From: Ixodes scapularis
Taxonomy: Eukaryota > Arthropoda > Arachnida > Ixodida > Ixodidae
Assembly: GCF_016920785.2 (NCBI RefSeq)
Contig: NW_024609884.1
Location: 83,698,722-83,762,721, forward strand
Length of the DNA: 64,000 nucleotides
Direction of reading: 5' to 3'
Every line of letters starts with the position of its first letter. Within the stretch, counting starts at the first letter, position 1. Shown piece after piece: positions 23,301 to 35,300 of this stretch. The notes under the pieces were generated by a model. It had not been told where the DNA came from, ran no database searches, and saw only the letters and a program-made list of their open reading frames with translations. The position numbers were made by a program, and so were the translations under genes.

Positions 23301-26300
23301 TTTTAATCACACATTTTTTAGATATTTTTATCTTAAACCTAGTTCGGCTTCACTGCTTAAATTTTACAGTGCTCACGGGATGAAGATTTTTTATTCTAGA
23401 AAATATTTTGGCAAAAGTTCATTTAAAATCTAGCATCTGACCACAATTTTTTTAGAAGAAATCAGCGATGGTTAGTATTACCGTCTGGGTCGTTTTGCAT
23501 GGAATGAGCCAATAGAGAGCATGAATGTGAAACTAGCCAGAAATATAAGAGACTAGATTAATACCAATAAATAGGAACCAATATTAAAAAGGACCATTAA
23601 TGAGAAAAGAGTCAAAGTACAGGCTAGCTGGTGGAAGTCAACCATTTCGTCGTTTACCCTGAGACTGGTTTTTTTTTTTGAAGAGCAGAAGTATTAATGT
23701 TTCTTTGTTTCTGGCATGGCACTGTTACAGAACCAAAGCTGTGCCATGGGACTGCAAGATAGTGGTCGCACTGTATTGGCCACTCCATAATGTGTAGCTA
23801 GATTACAAGTATGCGGTAGTAGAAAGGTGCTGGCATTTCTTACTTGTGAATAGGGTTTTTGAGAATATTGGTGGTAACACTGCATGATTGAAAATGTATA
23901 GTGGAGTCTGAGGGTGATGTGGATCATCCAAGACCATTTTGATACCTAATTTGGCCCTGAGCTGATAAAATTCGGTTTCGAATGCTCCTCTTGTAAAATT
24001 GCAAATGCTTGTACCATGGTGTTGAGAGTAGGGTGCATAAAGTACACAGTGTGGCGGAGTTAATCTGAAAGCATGGTTGCATTTCGTTTACCCAGCTTTT
24101 TCACAGCCACTTTGTGACTCTGAGGTGGTGTGCTGACTTATGGATCTCTCATTTCCCTACAGGGGTGCCTGCGACCCGATGAACGCGTGTCACAATGTAT
24201 CGGTTGCACGTTAATGATCCTCGTCCGTCCTAAACTAATCCTCGGTTCTTCGATCGTTGCTTCAAAATGTATTCCCCCCTCCCTGACGCGGCTCAGAGTC
24301 TGCCATCGCTATTGCCAATGGGGTGGGATGCGCTTATCACTAGGACCAGTTTAGAGGGTAACGTCTGGTGCTTGATGCTATATGTACATCTAAAATCTGC
24401 TAAGGGCCACCTTTTTGTTGACTGCATTGTGCACTGCAACGCACAGCAGGTTTCTTTGAAATGTATTGGTCTTGCAACGATCGCTGTGCACGAGTGTTGC
24501 CCCTTGGTGAGTGGCCTGGGGCTCTGTCGAGCGCGCCTTTTTTTTTTGCTTCAGGTTCTCAGCCTTCTTCGTGTGCCCGCTGTTTAACGAGGACGTGTCG
24601 GACCGTGAGGTGAACGCCATCCACTCGGAGCACGACAAGAACCTCCAGAATGACATGTGGCGCCTTAAGCAGCTGGAGATGTCGACAGCCGACCCAAAGC
24701 ATGACTACTGCAAATTTGGAACCGGTGGGCTCTTTTTTTATTTGCTTTGCATTTAGGGCTGATGCGCTACCCTGGTCTTCTGCAAGGTACACAGTCCTCT
24801 GGGTGTGCTCCTTTCCCAGACTGTGAGGGTAAGGTGTAATGAGGCTAGGAGAGAAGGTCCTCGGTGAAAAGGATTGGGGGGAGGAGGAAAGCATGAGGCG
24901 CATGTCAGCTCTTCAGACTAGCTGTGGCCCCATTCCAGCCATCCTTATTACCGTATTTCTCGAGTAATCGAAGCGCTGTTTGTGAATAAGACCTGTGCTC
25001 CTACTTTCCTGCCAAGCCATGTACAGCCAAGCATTGTGTTTTATGTAAGAAACATGAATATTGAGGTTGAGAAAACAATTCAATTGGGATTTCTGCATGT
25101 AGGATTTTCGCATGAGGATGTTATCTTTGTCCCGTAAGTCGCTGGGCTCTCTGTTAATCGCGACGATTGGCTATCCCCATGTCCCACGGGAAAGTGGCCA
25201 TGTGGGATTTGGTTTTTAAGGTCTATGTAAGCATTCTTATTAATCCGTCTCTCAATTAATATTTGAGTAATTTTGTGGACATCCTACAGAGGTGTCAGAG
25301 TGCAACCGGCTTGCAGGTCGTACTCTGACTGAGCTGATAATGGCCAAATACCTTATTGCCAAATTTTTGTCGGTAATAGCTGACATTGCAGCGTAAATAC
25401 GGAGTGCTCTCTTACATTAAAGGGAACCTGTTTTGTCGGAAAAATCATTGTGCAGTCATACCTTCAACGTCACTAACCGAAACCAAAGCTGTGACTCTGG
25501 TGGACAACATTGGCATTGTGCTGTCATTCAGACGAAAGAGCCACATGGCAGAAAGATATCTCAATGATCAAAGCAAAAAAAACGGGCACATCACAAACAT
25601 CTTTTGCACACATCCAACAGTATCTGCTTTACTGCAGTCTTCGTGGCATTTTGAATGCAAATACCTCTTCTTGTAAACAACATGTTTAAGAGGCAGACTT
25701 GAAAATCCACGCCATTGTGCTGCGACGAGTATGTGTATATGTTCCAAGGTGCAGAATCAATGTGCCATGCTCATTTGCAGCTGTATCTAAGGGGTGTAGC
25801 ATAACACACTTGTACTAGTCATTTCTAGGGCTACTTTGTTCAAAAGAAACCTTGCGCCAAGTTACCCGAGTAGCAAGGAGAATCTTAATTACAAAAGCAC
25901 AAAGGACAAGGACAGAACAAAGATACAAACAGGACATTGATTCGGCACATTCTAAAATAATCAAGAGAGGAATTGTAAAAAGCTGCTTCATACCAGCCTT
26001 GCAAAAATCATGCGAGCACACAGCCAAGCAGAGTTTTGGGGTACAAGTTAAAAAACTTGTACCCCAAATCAGGAATCAGGATATACCAGTTCCTTATTGT
26101 CCGATGTAGCAGAGAGCTCGACCACTCATAATTAAAGAAGAAGAAGAGATAAGGCGCCCCGACCGGCAGTGATACCCTACCAACACAAAGTCTCGCACAA
26201 CTTGAAATGAATAGTGTCTAAATATGACATACAGGTTGTAACATCAGCCCTGATAAACTTAAAAAAAACTGTGCCCGAAAATAAACTCCCAAAACGAACG

Positions 26301-29300
26301 ACAAAACAAAAAATTCTCAGTCCAGCATGCACATAGATATGTCAACTGCAACGTCAATATCGTATACGAAATTCCGTGCACATGTGGGAGAGTGTATGTT
26401 GGTCAATCTGAGCGCTGCGTTAATGTATGACTACGAGAGCATGACCTTTCCCTACATTCGTCACCATCAGGACACCTAGTCATACATGTCAGAGACAGTG
26501 AATGCGCTTTTCTATTGAATCAAACAAAAGTCCTCAATCGCTTTCGAAGTAAAAGAGCCAGAGAAATTTTTGAGGCAAAAACCATAATAGAAAAAGGAGA
26601 CACATGCATTAGCACACCATCAATATCACTGTCCGAGAAAGAGATAGGGTACCTCAAACTTTTTTCTTCATCCGGCTGCTTTTCTTTTTTATCGCTCTCC
26701 TTTTTCAATTTAATTTTGTTGATTTTTTATATTTTTTAAATTTTCAAATATTTTTTTTTTATTTTTTGTGTGAATGCATTTAGCACTTTGATTTAGTATT
26801 TCTCCTCTCATTTTCGTCTTTCTCTTATCATGCATTAAACGATCAGTTGATAGTAAGCACTTGTCCTGTTCGTATCTTTGTTCTGTCCTTGTCCTTTGCG
26901 TTTTTTGCATTTAAGATGTTTACCTAACTAGCCCAACAGTTAATTTTAATTTAGCAAGGAGAATTCTGGGAACGTAGGTGCACACTCCGCATGTGTTTGC
27001 TTTATCAGTGTAAAAGAGTAGAGGTAAATACCCAAAAAAAAGGCATCGACGAACGCACATGGAAAGTGCTTATTGTTTTAAATTCTTGTTTTAGAACAGT
27101 TACTGCTGCAGATGCCAGCATGTGCAGCATGTGCAGCATGTGTAATATACTCGGAGTATGCTCTTCGGCGAACGGTGCCAGGCAAAAATGCGTAGAGTAG
27201 GATGGCTGTACGCTGCATCCACGGCTCCGTCTAAATTGCGAATTGTGGAATAAACATTGCATACCTTTTGGGAGAGGGGGAAGTGCACTTCATGACACAT
27301 GGGGCCTATGCAGGCAGTAAAAAAAGAATGTTCTTTGGGAACGCTTTATGAGAAAAAGTGATAAGGAGCTTTGCCCGTCTGAATCAGGTGGACTACGGTG
27401 AGTTTTGCTAAAGACTCGTGTTGCTCCAGGGAACAAGGCTACATTGGACAGCCTTCCCAAGGCGAGGGGCCTTAATGTGCGGGAGCAACTGCTTCAGTTC
27501 CACAGGCAGTGGTACTCCTCCAACATCATGGCCCTGGTAGCCTTGGGCAAAGGTAAGCGCCGACGCTACGGTCCCTGCGTCTCCCACTGGTGTGTTTGGC
27601 ATCCTATGCCGCCCATGCGTCCAAAGGGTCCCAAAGTGCCAACAAATGACGTCGCAAAAGCCTGAGTGTCACGCTGTCGGATGTCACAATCCCGGCGGTT
27701 GGGCTTACAAATTCTGGAGAAAAGCGTGAGAATGCGGGGGACGCTGTCGTCGCGGTATTGCAATTCCCGGCTGCCGAAGCTTCCGCGGACTGTCGAGCCG
27801 GAGAGCGACCTGCAGCAGAACAGTGGCCAGCGACAGCGTGACACTTTTATGACGTCATCGGGCAGAAATGGAGGGAGCCCACCGGTCGGAGATGGGTTGC
27901 AGGCACTGTACCGAAGCCAAGCGGTGGGCCCCCACAGAGTGTCTGCCTTTGCAGAATCGCTGGACGAGCTGACCGAGATGGTGGTGCCCCTGTTTTCGGC
28001 CGTTCCCAACCGTGGAGTGAGTCGGCCGGAGTGGGCCCAGCACCCCTACGGCCCCGACCAACTCAAGGTGGGTGTCGCGACGACTGCACCGAACGCACCT
28101 GCAAACATTTTCCCGGGTAGGAGAATTTCAGTCTGCATTGCCATTCTGTCGACGGCCTCGAGCTCTCTCTTTGCGGGAGTGTACGTCCATCTCTGCTGCC
28201 GGACCATCTGCAGTTCCTTTTTGCTGCTACGGAGAGAGGAAAAGGAAAGTGTTTTTTAAAGGCGTCATAGAACATCTTTTCTTTAAATTTGATGTTTTTT
28301 TATACAAATAGATGCACGAGAAGTTACGCGAAAGAAAAATTTAGGCACTGTTGGAATACAAGGTGGCCCATAGTGTAAGCTTCGCATGCATCAAACCAGT
28401 CTGGGAATTGAATAGTTTAAGATGTCTAGATCAGTATTTCCCTTCAGTAATGTGTACAAATATTTTAGCGTTGCTGTACGATGCCAAGTCGATAAGAACT
28501 CGATTGGAGCCTTTTTGTAGAAGAGCGTAAAGTACTCGTCTCTTTTACGCTGGCTGTAAATGAAGCATAATTCGCTGTGTCTGCACCTTCTCTAATCTGT
28601 CTATGTTTGATGCTGGATCTTAATCCTGAGAGGCATATATTCTAGCACAGGTCCTGTATGGAGTGTTTTTGTATTGAAAAGCTTCTTTAGGTCAGGGATT
28701 GTCAACCTTTTCGATCTTGAGAAACCCCCACCTTCTTTCAATAGCAGCCGAGGAACTCTTTCCGGTCTCGGTGTTGGCGCAATATAGCAGCGCAGAGGCT
28801 TACAGACCTTTTAAAGATTCATACACATACAGCATATATCTAAATTGCAGTAAAATATAATAGAGGGAACTATGGCTATTATGCAAGATAATATAGACAG
28901 CAATGTCCTAACAAGCTGTGTACATAAGAGAGTTTGCTTGTTTTTTCATATTTGACATTTGAAGGATGCATCTTTGGGCCTAGTGTAAAATCCGAAATGA
29001 ATACCCACCCATGGCAAAGGGATAAAGGGTAAAAGATGCCAGGTTGGCGATCTATGGGGATGCAATAGCAAACTTATTCAAAATTTGTGATAAATACCTG
29101 GGCACCTGCTGTGAATCCACATTTTACGGTGCGATACATGTGCGTTCCACAATGCAGTAGAACATGCAGGAACCTGCAACAAACTTTCATGTCACAGGAA
29201 CCAACGCCACAAGTTATAGTGTCTGGCCAGTGTATAAATCAGTGACCAGACATCGAGCCATGATAGAAATGATTTAGGACTGTGGCTCGAAGCAGTTTTA

Positions 29301-32300
29301 AAAACAGCATAAACCGGCACCTTGTGTCGTGTCCTAAAGAATAAATTCTTTAAAATATGGTTTACATTGTGTGCTTGAGTTTGAAAGATCTATCTCCGTG
29401 CTTTGTTTATTGTATGGCATCATATTACCTCCTAATTTTTTAATCCTGTACAAGCTTTTCTGTATGCATTGTGCAAAGTGTGGTGTTTGGTTTCTTTGTT
29501 ACGGGTTGTTTTTTTCTTGTATTTTTTGTTTTTTGTTTTTCTTCCTCTTTTTTGGTGTTGTTTTGTTGTGCTTGCTGAGCAGTGCAAACAAGTGATAGGG
29601 CCATGTCGGGCATATCAAGTCTACCTTTTGCCCCGTCACCCTAGACCTTGTGCCCAAATAAACCTAACAAAACTAGAAGCACTCTGTGATGGATTATTAT
29701 TAGCGTGGTACGAGAAACTAAGTAACAGATGTTCTCTCCAGTATGTCGTTTGCACACATTTATGTAGGGGCTGTGGCCAAATGGTGCACTGCTCAGGCGG
29801 CCTCTCAGAAAACAGTTATGTAATCGCTGATGGTTGGCATTGTTTTTGCCTCGGTGAATATCCCCCCCGTTTCCGCCTCTCCTATATTACAAGAGCGGCA
29901 GAGGAGGGAAGGAAGAGACCCAGAGAGGGGGACGAGGTTTCACACGTTAGGAGGAAAAGAGGTCAAACCTCTGGGAGGGAAAGTGGTGAAGGAAAGAGGG
30001 GAGGGAGCGAGAACACGTGTCAGCCTTGGAGGTAACAAAGATTTAGGGGAATCGATGATGGGGTCTCATGGCGCTCATTTACGTGACTTCACTTCTAAGA
30101 TAATGGGGAGAGTCTCTGTGAACATTCTTGTCGTGTTTACCACGCCTAGAACTTGGGGTTGGAGTGAAGCCAGGCGCTTTCATGTGGTTCTCTCTCCCCT
30201 GGCAGGTTCTGGGCCACATAGTTCCCGTCAAGGACAACCGCTACATGTACATGACCTTCCCGACCCCGGACATGCGCAAGCACTACAGATCAAGTGTAAG
30301 CCCTTTTTGTGCAGCTAATTCTCAGAGAAGTACCAGAGCGAGTGTGGGCGGCACCAATCAGGCAGTTCTCCTAACTATAGGTTTTGGCAGTAGAAAGTTT
30401 GAGATGGGTAACTGAAATACTAGGTGCCAAGAGTTCTACAATAGACCTTTTTCAAAATTCAGTACCATTTGGCGGCTCAAGAAGCAGTTTCTTTTTCAAC
30501 TAACTGATAGCGGATGAGAATTGGTTCTTCAATCACCTCATGGTTTTTTCTCGAGTTGCTTTAGTTTTGATGGTGTGAACACAAGAACTGTTCAGTACAA
30601 AGTGGTGACCTGTAAGCCCCTTGATTAAATTTCCACCATCAAAAGGCTTTAGAGCCAAACTTGTGCCAAGAGATTGCTTGGCCCACACTCCGAAATAAAC
30701 GCTTCTGCAGCCATTGTATCTAATTTGTGCTTTGTGTTCTTACATTTTAACGTACAGGCCTCGTATATCCTCCGCTCTCTAGTATCTTCAACTTCTTCCT
30801 TCATCAGCCTCAAGAAAGCCGCCATTAGTTTGGTACAGATGCCTTACACTGAGATGATAACAGTGATAAAAATTGCCAGGCTGAATTGCGAAAAGGGTCT
30901 ATTGGGGAATATAACTCCTGGTAAGGCACACTGCTATTGAAGACAACTTTTGGAACTCTCTCATCAATAGAAGTTAATTAGAGGCAACGAGCCGCTCCTT
31001 CCTTCCTTTTGGTGATGTCGATAATTCATGCAATGGTGTTCTAAAAAAAAGGTGTGGTGCCATCTGGCGAGCAGATGGGAAGGTTTCAGTCAGTCCGTGG
31101 TTCCCGCATGCAGAAGAGTCTCCCTGTGTCTTTCTGTGGCTCTCACAAAATTGTGTTACGAAGCACATGTTACCCATGTGGCTTTCACTACAAACCTACA
31201 ACATGAAAGGGAGGTTTCCAACTGTACGATTTTGAGGATTTTTAGGTGAGCTGTACGAAGCACAGCGTAATTGAAGATTAAGGGCGTTCCACTGTGCCCC
31301 AGAAATTAAGTCCTTGCGTTTTCTTCTTCAAGGTTTGTTAAATAAGACATGCCAAATATAGTAGGGACTGAATGACCCACCTTATCCCTGTGCCCTTGCA
31401 AGAATCGCGTGTTTAATTGAAAACAGTAATGGCAATATTATTGTAACTTACAACACAGAAATCAGAGTGCTGAGGCATTTTTAGCACATGCAGTTTTAGA
31501 GTGCCGCTCTTAAGTGCCCGTTCCCAACTTTAGTGGCGTCGCTGTCATCGTCGCCGTCGACAACGGTGTTGGTGACGAGAGAAATTTAGCAAAATCCCAC
31601 TAAATGGGAAGGGAGCAGAACAGGAGGAGGGGAAAGGGAGGAGGGACGTACTCTTCCCTCTGCACCCTACCCTCCTCCTCCTCAAGAGCTGTGCTCTAAT
31701 TCGGCATTACAGAGAATTGCAAGCGTCTTTCATATTTTAAACCATGAAATGTTTTTTTTATGCACCACCCCCCCAATCCCAAAATTTTGTCCGTCCATCC
31801 GTCCGTGCATTTTCTGCTAATGTCAGGCGACCTGTACACCTTGGGGTAATTGATGGCACGTGACCTATGCACCGATTCGGTTACCCGCTAAATTTAGCGG
31901 GAAGATTCATGTCTTGTTACCTACACCAATCCAGTTTCCCCGCTTGTGAAGATATTAGTCACCTGACACAGCAATTTCCTCGCCCCTCTCCTCCCCTCCC
32001 TCTCCTAGCAACAACCCCTAGATAACCCTGGGTGATGTTGCTCCCAGGGTGTTTCACAGCATTCCATGCATTAGAAGACCTTGAAGGCAAAAGTCACTGC
32101 CCATTTTTTCCTTGGTTCTTTTGGAATGAAGATCAAAAGTCGTGCAAACTAAATTTCAAGCAGGGTTTTTTGGTGGGACTGAGTTTGTGTGTTTGCTGGT
32201 GAGTTCTTACTTTTGCCGCCTTGATTTTGTTTGCTCAGATTTATCATTTATTTATTTGGAAAGAGCTTGTCGGTATAGTTGAAGACCCTTAGAAAATCTC

Positions 32301-35300
32301 ACGACTGTTTTTGCTGGTAAAAGTTTTTTAGTTTTTTTTTTTTACCAGTGTTTTTTTGTTCGCAAGTATTGGGGCCACTTTGTGTCTAGATTGACCAGAA
32401 ACTCCAGCTTGGTAGTTTCAGCTCAGTTTTACTATGACCAAGAAACTCGCCGAAAACTTTTGGGGGAAAAAAGAGACGCATAGCGTATGGGGATGATTGC
32501 TGCATTTTAGGCAATCTCATACAGTTCCGAAGAAAGTTACTGGGTGGGAGTAGGGTGCTTCAGTGGTCTACTCTTTAGCGTGATGCCACCCTTTGTGGCG
32601 CCCGATGTTGACGAGGTGCGCTTGCGGGGAAAATACAAAGAAATGGGGGGAAACAAAATGCCGCCGTAACAGAGGTGAATGCCAAGAGCTCGAGCCGAGA
32701 GAAGCTCTTTTCACACGCAAAATGATCCGATGTCATCGCCCTAAGACGGACACCCCAGGCTGGACTGTGGCAAATAATGTTGACTCCATTGTTGCGCTTT
32801 CCTCTCCATGAGGTAATCTGGAATAGCCCCCGAGGCACCAGCATGAGCTGCGGCTTCAAAGTGTTTTTTTGACAGATTGTTCCGCAAATTGTCGCTATTG
32901 TGAGGCACGTCATAGCCACGCTGCCTGGCACTGCTTGTGGCACACTTTTCTCGCGGAGTGGTGCCGGGCTAGCAAGGCTGGGAGTTGTTGAGCCCCCGTT
33001 TCCCACCACAGCCCGGAGACTACCTGGCCCACCTGATTGGCCACGAGGGGCCCGGCAGCCTGCTCTCGGAACTGAAGGCACGAGGTAGGCGGTGCCCGGG
33101 CGGCCCCCATTCGGTGCACGGTACAGTTTTTTCCCGCAGGCTGGGTGAACTCCCTCATGGGCGGAGAGAAGGACGGAGCTCGGGGCTTCAGCTTCACCAT
33201 AGTGAACGTGGATCTGACCGAGGAAGGCCTAGGTGAGTGCTCGACGTTCACCAGCCCCCCCTCCCCGTATTCTTACCCCATTTCCTCCTATGTCGTTGGC
33301 GGTATTTGGGATCCAGGCCCGCCAGTGCGTAGCCAATGATTGCTACATATCGAGCGAAGAAACCGGCAGAGTGACAGGACTCGGGAGATGTTTGTCCCCC
33401 AAACTGGGACTTGCGTTGAATTCTGGGGTCTGTGGGAGAGTCCTGTCTCTGTTCCGTCGTTCACCACTTCCCTTTTGAAGATTGTGGTAACTTGCTACCT
33501 ATACATGCTCTTCCAGAAAAAAGACCTTGTTCAGAAGCAGCTCAACTGTTATTTCGCTCAATATGGTAGACCAGTGGTTCTCAACCATTGATGTTTCGCG
33601 AACCCCATGTGGATTGGCAGAGATGATAGAGGACCCCATTTGTGGTGAGGGGAAGGGAAAGGTATAGGTTAATTATGATAATGATTTAATAAATGGATAC
33701 AACTAAGGGCTATGTGAAGTAGACTTCGTTGACATACACACGAGAAAACTCAGCAGAATATTGGAATGTTTCTTCTCAATCTGAAAAAAGACAACTTTTA
33801 TTGCCGGGCTTGCCTGATGAGAAATGGCTTTGCGAACCCCTGGGATGCCTTCACAGACCTTCATTTGAGAACCACTGTGGTAGACTATAAAAAAGCCGTA
33901 TAATATGGTGGGTTTATTTTTACAGATTTTATAGATGGAAATCGATCGGAAAAACTTGATTGTGCAAAGCTATTACCGTAGATGGGGTCCGTTAACTCTA
34001 GTTTGTTCCCCAGTTATGAAATTTTGTTCCCGTAAAATACTCGTAGTGAAAAATGTCACTGCCAAAATCGGAAAACATTAAGCGTGCGAATAAGCTGTTG
34101 TTTAGAATATTTTTGCGAGGCCAGAGGCAGCAGACGCCGAGCTCAGTTTACGCAATTGAGTGGCAATGTAGAAGATAATAAAAAGAAGATTTGAGGCCGA
34201 AAATGTCTCGTGAATGTCTAGCGACTTTACCGTGACAACTAGAAAATAAATTAACATTTCTACAAAACACTCAGTTTTGGAAGGAAGCTCGTGAACAAGT
34301 AAGGGAAATATAGCATTTTGAAACCAGAAGTGTGACTCATATTGGTACGTGGACCATGGTATTTCACATGCTTATGATCCCAGACTGAGTCCAAGGTGGT
34401 CAGTGTATTGCTGTTTATTAGCGTCATTCTCCAAGATCATAGCAGTTACTCACGATTGCACCTTGGTGCCGCAGCGAATAACTGGCTGGTTCAGACTTTT
34501 GCGTTGATAACAACAAAACAACAGCACACCGGGACAAGTATCAAATCACTCTTGATTGCCTCACGAGGCTGCTGCTTGAATTGCTTGCCACATTGTGTAC
34601 GGCAAACATTTTTTGTGGCGGCTGTGTCAGTCGCTCTGAATGTAACCAATGCACCTATCTGAACCAGGCATTAGTCACTGTTTCTAAGTGGTATAGCAAG
34701 TGACATCGTATGTAGAAACTGCTTGTAAAGAGTTTGATGTATATCCTACGGTTCTAATGTGATACATTGATGCGCGGGAAATGATAAATTTTGGTGCTGT
34801 TGATTCTTCGGTGATTCTAGCTACCGTATTTACTCGCAGAATGAAGGCACTTTTTTTTTTTTCCAAAAATCGATGTAAAGTTGGGGGGGGGGGGGGGGGG
34901 GGGGGGGGCGTTCATTACGCGAAGTAAAATTTTTGCGTCCATATTTACTCGTATTTACTCGCATAATGAACGGACCTTTTATCCTGAAAAATCGAAGCAA
35001 CTTCTTATCTCTTTGCGCGCGGCGCCCGACCCCGTAACCAAATTAAGCCGTGCAAAAAAAGAAAAAAAAGAAAAAAAAAAAACTCCTCTTTGTTTTCTTG
35101 TTTCTTGTTTTTTTTTCGCCGCCTTTCGCAAGCTCTTTTGTTTGCTTAGGCGAGGGCTCTCCGCTTACCTTTCTTATCTCCTTGCGCGTGGCGCGCGACG
35201 CACGACCCCCCCCCCCCCCCCCCCCGTAAGCAAGCTGCGCTGTGCAAAAAAAAGAAAAAAAAGCTTATCTTTTCCTTTTGTTTTTTTCTCAATTCCGTAA

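Noticed and set aside
27666..28259. 197-codon plus ORF
   Set aside because: It reads IDE intron 6 and exon 7 in a frame different from the one that splices in frame with exons 6 and 8.
32575..33081. 168-codon minus ORF
   Set aside because: Its 5' part is antisense to IDE exon 9 and flanking intron; no protein family is recognised.
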